64,000 bases of DNA from Aquibacillus salsiterrae (GCF_028416595.1 NZ_JAMQKC010000001.1:62001-126000); one strand, 5' to 3'. Numbered from the stretch's first letter, positions 1-8,572 are shown. A program made the numbers and translations. The notes: generated from the sequence alone by a model not told the origin.

Positions 1-264
1 CTCGTGAGGCTGTGCTGTCAGCGGATCACGTAAAAAGATAACTAAATCCATGTTATTGTTAGCAATCATTGCGCCAATTTGCTGGTCGCCACCTAATGGA
101 CCAGATTGAAAACGGTACACATCTAGGCCTGTTGCCTCACCTATTCTACTTCCTGTTGTTCCAGTCGCAAATAATTCGTGATGTTTTAAAATATTCGTGT
201 ATGCAATCGTAAAATTCACCATATCAGGTTTCTTTTTATCGTGCGCAATTAATGCAATCTTCAT
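1..264 (-). CDS. mgsA: Methylglyoxal synthase (3' end cut by the window)
   Basis: Methylglyoxal synthase converts dihydroxyacetone phosphate to methylglyoxal and phosphate in the cytoplasm, a bypass of lower glycolysis. Only the first 88 codons are in the window. Visible are the N-terminal [12 protein letters not shown] strand, the phosphate-binding TGTTG run near residues 35-38, and the GGDQQIGA segment whose Asp (about residue 60) matches the family's catalytic aspartate. The start ATG is at 264, 12 bp below the dapB stop, so it is probably cotranscribed with ypjD-dapB, as in B. subtilis. The C-terminal third is outside the window. Confidence 0.95.
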   Translation of the reverse strand, partial: MKIALIAHDKKKPDMVNFTIAYTNILKHHELFATGTTGSRIGEATGLDVYRFQSGPLGGDQQIGAMIANNNMDLVIFLRDPLTAQPHE

Positions 265-276
265 TTACATTCTCCC

Positions 277-1080
277 CTACTCCATTATGTTTTCTAAACC
301 GTACACTAACAGATCGAGTTTCATTACATGATCTATTGCTAGTTTTATACCTGACATAAACGACTCCCGATGAAAGGAGTCATGTTTTATCGTTAAATTT
401 TGGCCAGGTGAACCAAATACTACTTCCTGATGGGCAACTAGACCCGGGAGTCTAACACTATGAATTTTCATTCCATCAAAATCGGCTCCTCTAGCACCTT
501 TTATTGTTTCTTTCTCATCTGGATGACCTTGTTGCTTACTTTCTCTTACTTCTTGAATGAGTTGTGCTGTTTTAACTGCTGTACCAGATGGTGCATCTAA
601 TTTTTGGTCATGGTGTCTTTCTATAATTTCGACATCTGGGAAATATTTAGCTGCCATTTTAGCAAATTGCATCATGAGAACGGCTCCAACTGCAAAATTG
701 GGTGCAATTACTGCACCTATCCCTTTACTTTCTGCTAAATCCGTTAACTCTAGCAATTGTTGATCTGAAAAACCTGTTGTCCCAACTACCGGCCTTACTC
801 CGTGTTCTAAGGCTGTTTTGGTATGCTTATACCCTACCTCTGGCGTTGTCAAATCAACCAATACGTCAGCATCGACAGCTTGCAAACACTCTTCGATATT
901 ATTATAAATCAATGCATCAAAAGGTGGTAATCCTTCGACATCGATAACTTTATAGCCGTCAAACTTATGGTCAATGCAAGCAACAAGCTCTAGCTCTTCT
1001 TCCTCCTTTTTTATCATTCGTAGTGCTTCACTTCCCATTTTCCCTCTTGGCCCTGCAACAATTACTTTAATTTTATTCAT
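277..1080 (-). CDS. dapB: 4-hydroxy-tetrahydrodipicolinate reductase
   Basis: DapB reduces 4-hydroxy-tetrahydrodipicolinate with NAD(P)H in the diaminopimelate/lysine pathway, which also feeds dipicolinate synthesis. The 267-residue protein has the nucleotide-binding GPRGKMG loop at 10-16, the VVGTTGF strand near 98-104, the ERHHDQK active-site segment (catalytic His 156/157) and DAPSGTA at 162-168. I chose the ATG at 1080 because GAGGGTG sits 8 nt upstream; an in-frame GTG at 1089 would add three residues but lacks a ribosome-binding site. The start overlaps the ypjD stop by 8 nt, which suggests translational coupling. Confidence 0.96.
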   Translation of the reverse strand: MNKIKVIVAGPRGKMGSEALRMIKKEEEELELVACIDHKFDGYKVIDVEGLPPFDALIYNNIEECLQAVDADVLVDLTTPEVGYKHTKTALEHGVRPVVGTTGFSDQQLLELTDLAESKGIGAVIAPNFAVGAVLMMQFAKMAAKYFPDVEIIERHHDQKLDAPSGTAVKTAQLIQEVRESKQQGHPDEKETIKGARGADFDGMKIHSVRLPGLVAHQEVVFGSPGQNLTIKHDSFHRESFMSGIKLAIDHVMKLDLLVYGLENIME

Positions 1081-1426
1081 CCTTATCACCCTCTGTTTGA
1101 ATTCTTGTCCATCTAAACTTGTCTCTTGTTTCGATTTTAGTCATCGATTTGTTAAATGCTTCAGATAGATCAATGTCTAGTGAGTTAGCAAAACAAATCA
1201 TGACAAAAAGCAAGTCGCCAAGTTCATCTTCAATTGAATTGTCCATTTCTGATTGTTTCTTTGGTTTTTCTCCGTAAATATGGTTTACTTCTCTAGCCAA
1301 TTCGCCAATTTCCTCGGTGAATCTAGCTAGCATACTCAATGGGGAAAAATAACCTTCTTTAAATTGAGAGATGTACCGGTCAACACGTTGCTGCATTTGC
1401 TCGGTATGGTATTTTTCGGTAGTCAT
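1073..1426 (-). CDS. ypjD: MazG-like nucleotide pyrophosphohydrolase YpjD
   Basis: A 117-residue all-alpha NTP pyrophosphohydrolase of the MazG/dUTPase-like superfamily, expected to hydrolyse (possibly damaged) nucleoside triphosphates to NMP and PPi. The Mg-binding signature is visible as E38, E39, E42 followed by E68 and D71 (EDELGD). A single domain of this length is normal for YpjD. It is the first gene of the ypjD-dapB-mgsA operon and overlaps dapB. The substrate cannot be told from the sequence. Confidence 0.9.
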   Translation of the reverse strand: MTTEKYHTEQMQQRVDRYISQFKEGYFSPLSMLARFTEEIGELAREVNHIYGEKPKKQSEMDNSIEDELGDLLFVMICFANSLDIDLSEAFNKSMTKIETRDKFRWTRIQTEGDKDE

Positions 1427-1482
1427 ACATTATACCCCTTATTCTATTCTAATACTTTACATGTTAGCTAAAAGTTCAATTT

Positions 1483-1512
1483 TTGACAAATAATTCATCT
1501 GCTGACTAAAAT
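1483..1512 (+). promoter_or_regulatory. Likely sigma-A promoter of ypjC
   Basis: A perfect TTGACA -35 box at 1483-1488 and TAAAAT at 1507-1512 are separated by 18 bp. They lie 67 bp upstream of the plus-strand ypjC start, in the divergent ypjD/ypjC interval. Assigned by consensus only. Confidence 0.5.
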
Positions 1513-1578
1513 ATGTATAGTTCATACTATCTGAATTAAGTGGAAAACTAATGGAACAAGAATGAAAGGAATAATGAG

Positions 1579-2460
1579 GTGGGTATGTTGGGTATTCGAT
1601 TAAAATTCAAAAATATATTTTTTATTCTACTTGGTGCAGCTATATTTTCATTTGGAATCGTTCATTTCAATATGCAAAATAATTTAGGTGAAGGTGGATT
1701 TACTGGGATTACATTACTGTTTTATTTTTTATGGGGATGGGACCCAGCCATTTCCAATATTATCCTGAACATTCCAACCTTTTTTGTGGGCTGGAAATTT
1801 TTAAGTAGAAATACATTTTTCTACACGATAATAGGAACTTTTGCAGTATCGATCTTTTTATACTTATTTCAGCTAAATCCTTATGAACTGCACTTACAAT
1901 CAGACATGACACTTGTCGCATTGTTCGCTGGTGTTTCGATTGGTGTCGGGTTAGGCATTATTTTTCGTTATGGTGGTACAACCGGTGGTGTCGACATTAT
2001 CGCCCGGGTCATGCATAAATATGCGGGCTGGAGTATGGGGCGTACAATGTTTTTATTTGATGCTGTAGTCATTACGACATCCATTATTACCTACCTCGAA
2101 TTAGTAGAAGGGATGTACACATTAGTTGCTGTATATATTGGCGCACGTGTCATCGACTTTCTTCAGGAAGGTGCCTATGCAGCTAGAGGCGCAACCATTA
2201 TCTCTGGGTTTAGTGATCAAATTGCCGATAAAATAATGAATGAAATGGACCGAGGGGTTACTGTCTTAGCAGGAAAAGGCCGATATACAGGAGAAAAAAG
2301 GGATGTACTTTATTGTGTAGTTGGAAGAAATGAAATTGTCCGATTAAAAGGGATTATTCATAGCATTGACCCACACGCCTTTGTCGCTGTTACCTCTGTC
2401 CATGATGTATTAGGTGAAGGATTTACTCTCGATGAAAATAAACAGCCATTGTCAGATTAA
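1579..2460 (+). CDS. ypjC: YitT-family membrane protein YpjC
   Basis: A polytopic membrane protein of the YitT family, function unknown. It has about five or six hydrophobic segments in the first 200 residues (from FFILLGAAIFSFG onward) and a soluble C-terminal DUF2179-like domain (about residues 205-285), the standard architecture. The GTG at 1579 has GAAAGGA 8 nt upstream and is preferred; the ATG two codons later at 1585 is the alternative. It is divergent from ypjD, as in B. subtilis, and is one of few plus-strand genes here. It ends at a short family A repeat. Confidence 0.88.
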   Translation: MGMLGIRLKFKNIFFILLGAAIFSFGIVHFNMQNNLGEGGFTGITLLFYFLWGWDPAISNIILNIPTFFVGWKFLSRNTFFYTIIGTFAVSIFLYLFQLNPYELHLQSDMTLVALFAGVSIGVGLGIIFRYGGTTGGVDIIARVMHKYAGWSMGRTMFLFDAVVITTSIITYLELVEGMYTLVAVYIGARVIDFLQEGAYAARGATIISGFSDQIADKIMNEMDRGVTVLAGKGRYTGEKRDVLYCVVGRNEIVRLKGIIHSIDPHAFVAVTSVHDVLGEGFTLDENKQPLSD

Positions 2461-2493
2461 AGGTAGTTAGACCTGGCTATTATATGATTACAA

Positions 2494-2552
2494 TAAGAAA
2501 AGCACCTAACGCTAGACAGCTTCTGGGTTTATTTATCCTTTCTTATCTTGCA
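2494..2552 (+). repeat. Family A repeat, short internally deleted form
   Basis: It begins with the family head AAGAAAAGC and passes directly to the tail, GCTAGACAGC followed by the T-rich stretch ending in TTTCTTATCTTG. The long central hairpin is missing. It lies between ypjC and the yugP terminator. Confidence 0.7.
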
Positions 2553-2587
2553 AAAAAAGCTGACAAATTCAATCGTCAGCTTTTTTG
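2553..2587 (-). terminator. Bidirectional intrinsic terminator between ypjC and yugP
   Basis: The stem AAAAAAGCTGAC pairs with GTCAGCTTTTTT across a 10-nt loop. U-runs occur on both strands, so it can end ypjC (+) and yugP (-) transcripts. Confidence 0.85.
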
Positions 2588-2627
2588 ATACGCAGGAAAA
2601 TCATCGGCTCCTGCAGTTTAAATTATT

Positions 2628-3320
2628 TTATTCTTCGTTATTTGACATGACAAACATCAAAATAAACCGAATAAGTTCTGCTAATGCAACCAGTGCAGCT
2701 GCAACATAAGTTAAAGCAGCAGCGTTTAAAACTTTTTTCGTTTGTCTTTCTTCATTATTTCTAATTACACCACTTGATACTAATTGTGCCATTGCACGGT
2801 TCGATGCATTAAATTCAACTGGTAGCGTAACTAATTGAAATAAAACGGCGAAAGACATAAATATAATCCCAGCTAAGAATAGGTTCATCATTCCTAAGAA
2901 CATACCTGCTAAAATTAAGATAAAAGACATATTCGATCCTAAATTTGCAAGAGGCACAAGGGCATGTCTAAAACGTAAAAATGCATAGCTTTCCGCATCT
3001 TGCATAGCATGTCCTACTTCATGTGCTGCGATTGCTGAAGCGGCCATCGAATGTCCATGGAAATTATCACTAGACAAACGAACGACTTTTTTTCTCGGAT
3101 CATAGTGGTCGGAAAGTACTCCACGAGTTTCCTCAATATCAACGTTATATAAACCATTGTCATCTAATATTTTCCGTGCTACTTGTGCACCAGTCATATA
3201 AGATGAAGTCGCAACCTGTGAATATTTACGATACGTGCGTTTCACTTTTGATTGAGCCCAAAGAGGAACTATTAACAAAAGAGCGATGTAAAGAAGATAA
3301 CCACCTAATGATGCAAACAT
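2628..3320 (-). CDS. yugP: Zinc metallopeptidase, YugP type
   Basis: A 230-residue membrane-bound neutral zinc metallopeptidase (Zn_peptidase_2 family). The zinc-binding HEVGH motif is intact at 100-104. There is an N-terminal hydrophobic segment (residues 6-22) and a hydrophobic C-terminal half with several membrane spans (about 125-170 and 195-225). The substrate is unknown. It appears to be a single-gene unit, with a bidirectional terminator at its 3' end and the ypjB gene upstream. In B. subtilis yugP lies elsewhere, so this position is a local rearrangement. Confidence 0.9.
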   Translation of the reverse strand: MFASLGGYLLYIALLLIVPLWAQSKVKRTYRKYSQVATSSYMTGAQVARKILDDNGLYNVDIEETRGVLSDHYDPRKKVVRLSSDNFHGHSMAASAIAAHEVGHAMQDAESYAFLRFRHALVPLANLGSNMSFILILAGMFLGMMNLFLAGIIFMSFAVLFQLVTLPVEFNASNRAMAQLVSSGVIRNNEERQTKKVLNAAALTYVAAALVALAELIRFILMFVMSNNEE

Positions 3321-3389
3321 CTACATTCCCCCATTACAATTCATAATTCTTTATAGGTCAATTTTAGTCAAATTACACTTGTAAGTCAA

Positions 3390-4154
3390 CTAATTTGTAG
3401 GCTGCCTCTGATTCTTATTTTTCTCAGCCTTGTACTTTTTCCAGGCAACATAAGAAAGTGTTAATGTGATTAAACCTCCTACCACAAAGATTAACCAAAT
3501 AAACGTCATGCTATCCTTTTTGTGTGTCGTATTGGAAACGTCAAGAATGGTTGTATCTCGAAAGACAGTAATTAGTTGTTCTACATTTTCTGTTCGGTCT
3601 GGATTTTCATAAAACGCTTGGTAGCTTTTACTTACTTTCTTGTATTGTTCTTCACTTAAACTTAATTGCAATGCCGGCTTAATGATAGCCCACTTTTCAT
3701 TTAGCAACTGTAAATCCTCTTCAGTTAACGCTCGTTCATCTGTTGTAGCTAAAGTAGTTTCCACTTCTGACTTCCAATTTATCCAAAGCGGGTCATTTTC
3801 GTTCCGAATCGAATCGACTGCAAGAACCAAAGCGAGTGCATTTTTAATTTTCAAACCCCATTCAACCGATGGATCATCTACTATTTTTATATTAGCATCA
3901 ATCAGTGCTAACATGTCATTCTCCACTTCTAACGGTTCATCTTTAAACATGGTTATTAATTCATCTTTGTGACCTACTAACAATTCTTTCGCCGTTGCAA
4001 ACCTTCTTTCCTCAATTAAACGTTCGAACTGATAAATTGTTTTCGTAAGACTCGAATGATCTGCAAAAGTTATGCTTGGAAATTGCTGTATTCCTAAAAG
4101 GACGGTAATACTAATTAATACGATGTACTTACTAAGATGATTCATACGTTTCAC
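3390..4154 (-). CDS. ypjB: Sporulation protein YpjB
   Basis: A 254-residue sporulation-associated membrane protein (SpoYpjB family). It has a hydrophobic N-terminus (YIVLISITVLLG, signal or anchor), a largely helical extracytoplasmic body and a C-terminal transmembrane segment (MTFIWLIFVVGGLITLTLSY) followed by a basic tail. I chose the GTG at 4154 because GAGAGGGG lies 7 nt upstream; an ATG at 4172 would add six residues with no good ribosome-binding site. It lies next to ypjA, as in B. subtilis. Its molecular role is unknown. Confidence 0.88.
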   Translation of the reverse strand: MKRMNHLSKYIVLISITVLLGIQQFPSITFADHSSLTKTIYQFERLIEERRFATAKELLVGHKDELITMFKDEPLEVENDMLALIDANIKIVDDPSVEWGLKIKNALALVLAVDSIRNENDPLWINWKSEVETTLATTDERALTEEDLQLLNEKWAIIKPALQLSLSEEQYKKVSKSYQAFYENPDRTENVEQLITVFRDTTILDVSNTTHKKDSMTFIWLIFVVGGLITLTLSYVAWKKYKAEKNKNQRQPTN

Positions 4155-4270
4155 AGAGATCCCCTCTCTCATCCATTCTCTTGTAAATGTATGAAAAAGA
4201 AGACAAGATTAGACCTAAAAGCAAAAATTAATAAGAAAGCGGTGATCCTGTTTATAAAGTGTAAAAATCA

Positions 4271-4303
4271 GGCGCTTTTCTAATTGTCTAGCTCCCGGTG
4301 CCA
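4271..4303 (-). repeat. Family A repeat junction relic overlapping the 3' end of ypjA
   Basis: On the minus strand it reads GGGAGCTAGACAA, then AGAAAAGCGCC: a family A tail joined to a family A head, the same junction seen between tandem copies near 8452 and 8573. The tail half lies inside ypjA and supplies its last codons and stop. Confidence 0.6.
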
Positions 4304-4873
4304 TGTGTTTTTCTTAATCGTAAAGTAATAGGCTATAAGTATTGATGCGACACTTAACCAAAAGGTAAAATAGCCAATTTCCCTCATGTACATCGTTAAA
4401 CTAGAGTAAATAGGCATCATGCCAAACACATAATCAATGACATCATTATGTAGCGTCCAAATGCCTGCAACGACAAGATGACGCATTTTTATTTGATAAA
4501 AGGGTGCATACAATAAACCTTGAATGGCCATAGCTCCATGGGATGCAATTAACATATAACCTTGCCACGGTAAGTCACCATTAACTACTAAGGTTAGCAG
4601 ATTCATTACAACAGCCCAAACACCGTACTTAAACAACGTAACGATGGCAAGTGCTTCTATGTAAGGAGAGTTTTTACCTAATAGATAAAACAGCAAAAAG
4701 ATTGTGAAAAATAAACTAGCTGTCGGACTATCAGGTACGAAAATCAAAAAAATATCAGGAGTAATTGCTAGTTGGCCCCCGTACCAAATATAACCATAAA
4801 TTGTTCCAGCTAAATTGACAAAGAAAAGCAATAGCAAAAACGTTCGATTTGTTAAAATATGTCTAACCATCAT
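4280..4873 (-). CDS. ypjA: DUF1405 membrane protein YpjA
   Basis: A 197-residue polytopic membrane protein of the DUF1405/YpjA family with about five hydrophobic helices (for example FLLLLFFVNLAGTIYGYIW near residues 12-30 and FWLSVASILIAYYF near the end). The function is unknown. The start ATG at 4873 follows GAAGGGG. Gene order qcrABC-ypjA-ypjB matches B. subtilis. The last residues, WHRELDN, and the stop are written by the tail of a family A repeat, so the native C-terminus may have been replaced. Confidence 0.88.
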   Translation of the reverse strand: MMVRHILTNRTFLLLLFFVNLAGTIYGYIWYGGQLAITPDIFLIFVPDSPTASLFFTIFLLFYLLGKNSPYIEALAIVTLFKYGVWAVVMNLLTLVVNGDLPWQGYMLIASHGAMAIQGLLYAPFYQIKMRHLVVAGIWTLHNDVIDYVFGMMPIYSSLTMYMREIGYFTFWLSVASILIAYYFTIKKNTWHRELDN

Positions 4874-4910
4874 GTGTTTCCCCTTCTTTAAGAGATATAT
4901 AAAAGATATA

Positions 4911-4950
4911 AGTGTATTCTCGCTCCGGGCGCGACTGGCGCTTTTGTTCA
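4911..4950 (-). repeat. Family A repeat, short minus-oriented copy
   Basis: The minus strand reads GAACAAAAGCGCC, then GCGCCCGGAGCGAG: head and tail stem arms with the central hairpin deleted. It lies between the qcrC terminator and ypjA. It is one of three copies in the opposite orientation to the rest. Confidence 0.6.
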
Positions 4951-4964
4951 GAGTATAAGATGAA

Positions 4965-4996
4965 GAATCCCTCGTCTAACAAGACGAGGGATTTAA
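4965..4996 (-). terminator. Intrinsic terminator of the qcr operon
   Basis: The arms AATCCCTCGTCT and AGACGAGGGATT form a strong stem with a short loop, 9 bp after the qcrC stop. The U-run is weak, so termination strength is uncertain. Confidence 0.7.
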
Positions 4997-5004
4997 ATAA
5001 ATGA

Positions 5005-5781
5005 TCATTCTTCTTTATTTGCAGATACAATAAATTCAGCCAACTGTTGAAGCTCTTCGTCTGAGCCTTCAAATTGTCCAGCAGGCATTGACCCTGTACC
5101 ATTTTTTGCGATATCCATGATCTCTTCAGCGGAACGATCGATACCAATTAAACTTGGCGCCGCTGCTCCACCTTGTAAGTTATCACCATGACAATTAATA
5201 CAAGCCTGACTTGAATATACTTCATATCCAGGGTCCTCTTTATCAATTTCGACTGCTTCTTCCAAAACTGGCTTATTTTGCTCTGCGCGAACTTCCCAAT
5301 CAACGTGTTCAGCCGCTTCCCACGTTAACCAAATGACAGAAACAAGTCCTAACAACATTAAAGAAGTAGCAATTGGTCGGTGGAATGGGCGCCTTTTCGT
5401 ACCATTATCAAGAAAAGGTGCCAAAAACAGGCCACCAAACGCAAGACCCGGAATTACTACTGCTCCCATAATAAAATATGGCCCGCTAGCAAATTGATAT
5501 TTTAATAATTGATATAAGAATAAGAAATACCAGTCTGGTAACGGAATATAAGCCGCATCTGTTGGGTCAGCCATTTTCTCTAGTGGAGCAGGATGGGCCA
5601 TTGTTAAACTAAGAAAACCAACTAAGAAAACAGCTCCAACTAGCCATTCCTTTAACAAGAAGTTTGGCCAAAATGCTTCCGTTTTACCAGGGTATTCAGA
5701 ATAATCTTTCGGTATAAACTTCTGTTTATTTGCAGTAATACGGGAATCACCTACAAACTGCATCCCTTTACCTTTCTTCAC
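5005..5781 (-). CDS. qcrC: Menaquinol:cytochrome c reductase, cytochrome b/c subunit
   Basis: A fusion of subunit IV of the b6f-type complex with a cytochrome c domain, 258 residues. Membrane helices lie at about 45-62, 85-122 and 138-153. The C-terminal extracytoplasmic domain holds one heme c site, CINCH at 194-198, with Met232 (MPAGQF) as the likely distal ligand. The GTG start at 5781 follows GGAGG and gives the conserved KGKGM..VGDSRI N-terminus. It is last in qcrABC. Heme attachment needs a cytochrome c maturation system, yet resABC is absent from its usual place beside resDE in this window. Confidence 0.97.
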   Translation of the reverse strand: MKKGKGMQFVGDSRITANKQKFIPKDYSEYPGKTEAFWPNFLLKEWLVGAVFLVGFLSLTMAHPAPLEKMADPTDAAYIPLPDWYFLFLYQLLKYQFASGPYFIMGAVVIPGLAFGGLFLAPFLDNGTKRRPFHRPIATSLMLLGLVSVIWLTWEAAEHVDWEVRAEQNKPVLEEAVEIDKEDPGYEVYSSQACINCHGDNLQGGAAAPSLIGIDRSAEEIMDIAKNGTGSMPAGQFEGSDEELQQLAEFIVSANKEE

Positions 5782-5815
5782 AGCATTCCCTCCTTTTTAA
5801 CAAGTAGTCAAAAAC

Positions 5816-6490
5816 TTAAAGTGGTCCTGATATACCTTGCTTACGGATTAAGATAAAGTGGGCACCCATTAAAGCAAATAATGCTGCAGGTAAAAAGAAT
5901 ACATGAATCGCAAAGAATCGTGTAAGTGTCTGCGCCCCAACTATTTCAGGATCCCCAGCAAGTAATGTTTTCGCAAAGTCTCCAATATAAGGAAGGTCCC
6001 CTGCGATGTTTAAGGTTACTTGTGTTGCAAAGTATGCCTTATTATCCCAAGGTAAAAGGTAACCAGTTAAACCAAGCGCTAACATAATAAAGAAAATGGA
6101 AACACCAACCATCCAGTTAAGCTCACGTGGTTTCTTGTATGCACCTTGGAAAAATACACGTAAGGTATGTAAAAATAGCATTACAATAACAACACTCGCA
6201 CCCCAGTGGTGCATGCCCCGAACAATTTGCCCGTGAGCCACTTCTGTTTGTAAGTAATAGACTGATTTCCACGCATTTTCAATATCTGGTACATAATACA
6301 TCGTTAAGAACATTCCAGATAAAATTTGAATGACAGTTACAAAGAAGGTTAAACCTCCGAAACAGTACACAAATGCTGAAAAGTGGTGCGCTGGGTTAAC
6401 GTGTTCTGGCACTTCGTGGTCTGCAATATCCCGCCACAAAGGCGTAATATCGACCCGTTCATCAATCCAGTCATATATTTTTTGCATCAT
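5816..6490 (-). CDS. qcrB: Menaquinol:cytochrome c reductase, cytochrome b subunit
   Basis: The cytochrome b6-type core of the bc complex, which oxidises menaquinol at the membrane. The ATG at 6490 gives 224 residues, the usual Bacillus length; extending upstream would run into qcrA. Heme-ligand histidines are visible as H94/H95 and H108 on one side and H196 and H211 on the other. Cys43 (VYCFGG) is the residue that carries the extra covalently bound heme in Bacillus QcrB. Four helices are evident. It starts 5 bp after the qcrA stop. Confidence 0.96.
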   Translation of the reverse strand: MMQKIYDWIDERVDITPLWRDIADHEVPEHVNPAHHFSAFVYCFGGLTFFVTVIQILSGMFLTMYYVPDIENAWKSVYYLQTEVAHGQIVRGMHHWGASVVIVMLFLHTLRVFFQGAYKKPRELNWMVGVSIFFIMLALGLTGYLLPWDNKAYFATQVTLNIAGDLPYIGDFAKTLLAGDPEIVGAQTLTRFFAIHVFFLPAALFALMGAHFILIRKQGISGPL

Positions 6491-6494
6491 AAGT

Positions 6495-7004
6495 TTACGC
6501 CCCCTCTCTCGGTATTGCTTTTCCAAGGAATAATGTTCCTTCTTCTTCCTTTTGCTCATACAACGCTAAAGGAGCTGGCGGGGGTGTATTTGGTATGTTT
6601 ACCCCTTCTTTTGTATAGCGACCTCCATGACATGGGCAATAGAATTGGTCTGGATAATCATCATTACCTTGCCAAGAAACTACACAACCTAAGTGTGTAC
6701 ATATTGGTGATAACGCCATAATAGTTCCATCTTCTTTTTTATAAACCCATGCACTTCTTGTTACTTTTGATTCATACCAAGCGTCAACTTGATCAATCTG
6801 CCAGTCAAAACGCTGTGGTTCATTTGTAAGCTCGTCCACATCTACTACAGCTGAAAAGCCACCACGCTCACGTGTTTGTAGCACAGGATCAATAGCAAAG
6901 CGAACCATAGGTGCAAGCATTCCTGCTGCCATAAACCCCCCAACACCAGTTAACGTGTAGTTTAAAAATTGACGACGGGATACTTGCTTTTTCTTCTCAC
7001 TCAT
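6495..7004 (-). CDS. qcrA: Menaquinol:cytochrome c reductase, Rieske iron-sulfur subunit
   Basis: The Rieske [2Fe-2S] protein of the bc complex, 169 residues. The cluster motifs are complete: CTHLGC at 102-107 and CPCHG at 123-127. The N-terminus (SRRQFLNY then a hydrophobic stretch to about residue 32) looks like a twin-arginine signal anchor, as expected for Rieske proteins exported folded. It is the first gene of qcrABC; the 117-bp gap to ypiF probably holds the promoter, though I could not assign boxes with confidence. Confidence 0.96.
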   Translation of the reverse strand: MSEKKKQVSRRQFLNYTLTGVGGFMAAGMLAPMVRFAIDPVLQTRERGGFSAVVDVDELTNEPQRFDWQIDQVDAWYESKVTRSAWVYKKEDGTIMALSPICTHLGCVVSWQGNDDYPDQFYCPCHGGRYTKEGVNIPNTPPPAPLALYEQKEEEGTLFLGKAIPREGA

Positions 7005-7121
7005 CTTTTACCCCCCTCTGTGCTTAATAAAGTCATACATGTATGTAATTCTCACAGTTTACTAGGACATTACCATGATAGCGCAAACTAGTTGTCTGGT
7101 CAATAAAATATCTCAACTATA

Positions 7122-7580
7122 TTACCAATAAGATGTAATTAATTGTTTGATTTGTTCTATTTGCTCCTTGATCAAACTTTGATTTTCTTTCGAATGAAGA
7201 TCACCCGATGTCATCGTTGGGAACCATAGTAAATGACCATCGATGTTTTTTTCTTGTTTTTTCCAAAAATGGTCAAATGTTAGAAAGAACACATGTTCAA
7301 ACGGATGTTCTTTTGCAGCACCGACCCATTTGTTGAGCCGTTCTACTTCATTTTGATAGCTTCCATTAACTAAATAGTAGTATGGAGGGAATAGGAAAAT
7401 TCTACCTGTGTAATATTTTTCAATTTCATTGCAAAATATTTGTAATAACTCCCCTTGAAATACTACTTTTTTACCTTGTTCATCTCCATTAATGGAAACA
7501 GGGCTAAGTGGAATTAATAACGTATCCACATATTCTTTCGCTTCGATAAATTGCTCCAAGTCCTTCCGGTTCATCTGCAT
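7122..7580 (-). CDS. ypiF: DUF2487 family protein YpiF
   Basis: An uncharacterised cytoplasmic protein of the YpiF/DUF2487 family, 152 residues from the ATG at 7580. The chosen start has GGAAGGA about 10 nt upstream and matches the family N-terminus (RKDLEQFIEAKEYVDTLLIPLSPVS). The frame stays open to 7646, but those residues (KFRNKRNNRKDW) do not look native. It lies between ypiB and qcrA, as in B. subtilis. No motif reveals a function. Confidence 0.82.
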   Translation of the reverse strand: MQMNRKDLEQFIEAKEYVDTLLIPLSPVSINGDEQGKKVVFQGELLQIFCNEIEKYYTGRIFLFPPYYYLVNGSYQNEVERLNKWVGAAKEHPFEHVFFLTFDHFWKKQEKNIDGHLLWFPTMTSGDLHSKENQSLIKEQIEQIKQLITSYW

Positions 7581-7717
7581 TGCAAACCAATCCTTCCTAT
7601 TATTCCTCTTATTTCTAAATTTATCATAATAAAAAACGAATTTCACCTTTTCGAAAGGGAAATTCGTTTTTTATTGATAAAGGTAGAACTAGCTATCTTT
7701 GTTTTTGTTCTTAATTC

Positions 7718-8290
7718 TTATTGATTTGTTTCTCGGGTGGTGTTGAATCTTTTTTCAAGTTCATCGAGCTGCTTAGAGTAATAATGAAATTTCTCTTTAT
7801 TGCGCTTGTCTAGCGATTGATCAATTTTCTTTTGAATTTGCGACTTTTGGTATTCAAATAAAGAGATATCTAATACATCCTTGGCTAATTTCTTCTCCTT
7901 TTTAGTGATAAAGAAATCATCAGGCAAGAATGGATTATCTTCTAGCACAGCTACATATGCAGCACATTGATTAGAATTTTTGAAACTTAATTGAATATAA
8001 ATTGGTTCCTCCCGGTTAAGACGAATATCATGGAAAGATTTTTCTGCATCTGTTGTGACAATATGATTTTTATAAAAACGAAATGGAACATCCTTAGAAC
8101 AATGGGTAGATATGACAATACCTCTCGGACAATAACGTGCTTCTCTAATAAAGTGGACTTTGTTGAGCAAGCTATCGTGATTAATTAAATAATTTAATAT
8201 CCAAACACTTTCCCTTTTCTTTAGCTGGTAATTACTTAAAAACCAACGAATAAATTCTTTCTTATCTTTAATTGAAATAGATGTATTCAA
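7718..8290 (-). CDS. ypiB: UPF0302 family protein YpiB
   Basis: A 190-residue cytoplasmic protein of the conserved UPF0302/YpiB family, function unknown. The N-terminal helix-rich part (KKEFIRWFLSNYQLKKRESVWILNYL) and the C-terminal charged helices (residues 150-190, likely coiled-coil) are typical. The start ATG follows AGGAGGGG. It is upstream of ypiF, and the long repeat-filled gap to ypiA is on its 5' side. Confidence 0.87.
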   Translation of the reverse strand: MNTSISIKDKKEFIRWFLSNYQLKKRESVWILNYLINHDSLLNKVHFIREARYCPRGIVISTHCSKDVPFRFYKNHIVTTDAEKSFHDIRLNREEPIYIQLSFKNSNQCAAYVAVLEDNPFLPDDFFITKKEKKLAKDVLDISLFEYQKSQIQKKIDQSLDKRNKEKFHYYSKQLDELEKRFNTTRETNQ

Positions 8291-8330
8291 ATTTAGGTCC
8301 CCTCCTAATTAAAAGAGACTTTCTTTTTTA

Positions 8331-8451
8331 CAAGAAAAGCGTAGGCGTCTTGCAAGCCCCGACAGGCATAAGACAAGACCTAGTGTGGCGGTCTTTGCCA
8401 CAAAAGGGATTGACTTATGACCCGAGGGGCTAGGCGCCGAAGCTAGACAAT
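8331..8451 (+). repeat. Family A repeat, subtype I, first tandem unit (121 bp)
   Basis: Nested inverted arms are visible: GGCGTC with GGCGCC, AGCCCC with GGGGCT, CATAAG (8367-8372) with CTTATG (8414-8419), and at the apex GTGGC and GCCAC around GGTCTTT. It differs from the next unit at a single base (A at 8392, G at 8513). It lies in the 419-bp ypiA-ypiB gap. Confidence 0.9.
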
Positions 8452-8572
8452 CAAGAAAAGCGTAGGCGTCTTGCAAGCCCCGACAGGCATAAGACAAGAC
8501 CTGGTGTGGCGGTCTTTGCCACAAAAGGGATTGACTTATGACCCGAGGGGCTAGGCGCCGAAGCTAGACAAT
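8452..8572 (+). repeat. Family A repeat, subtype I, second tandem unit
   Basis: An exact 121-bp tandem copy of the preceding unit except for one substitution. The unit junction reads GCTAGACAATCAAGAAAAGC. Confidence 0.9.

Noticed and set aside
4863-5147. A minus-strand open frame of 94 codons between qcrC and ypjA
   Set aside because: It overlaps the end of qcrC in another frame and the terminator and repeat; no ribosome-binding site or recognisable protein.
8309-8524. A minus-strand open frame of 71 codons over the tandem family A units
   Set aside because: It is made by the 121-bp repeat staying in frame across the tandem units; it lacks a ribosome-binding site and is not conserved as a protein in other copies.
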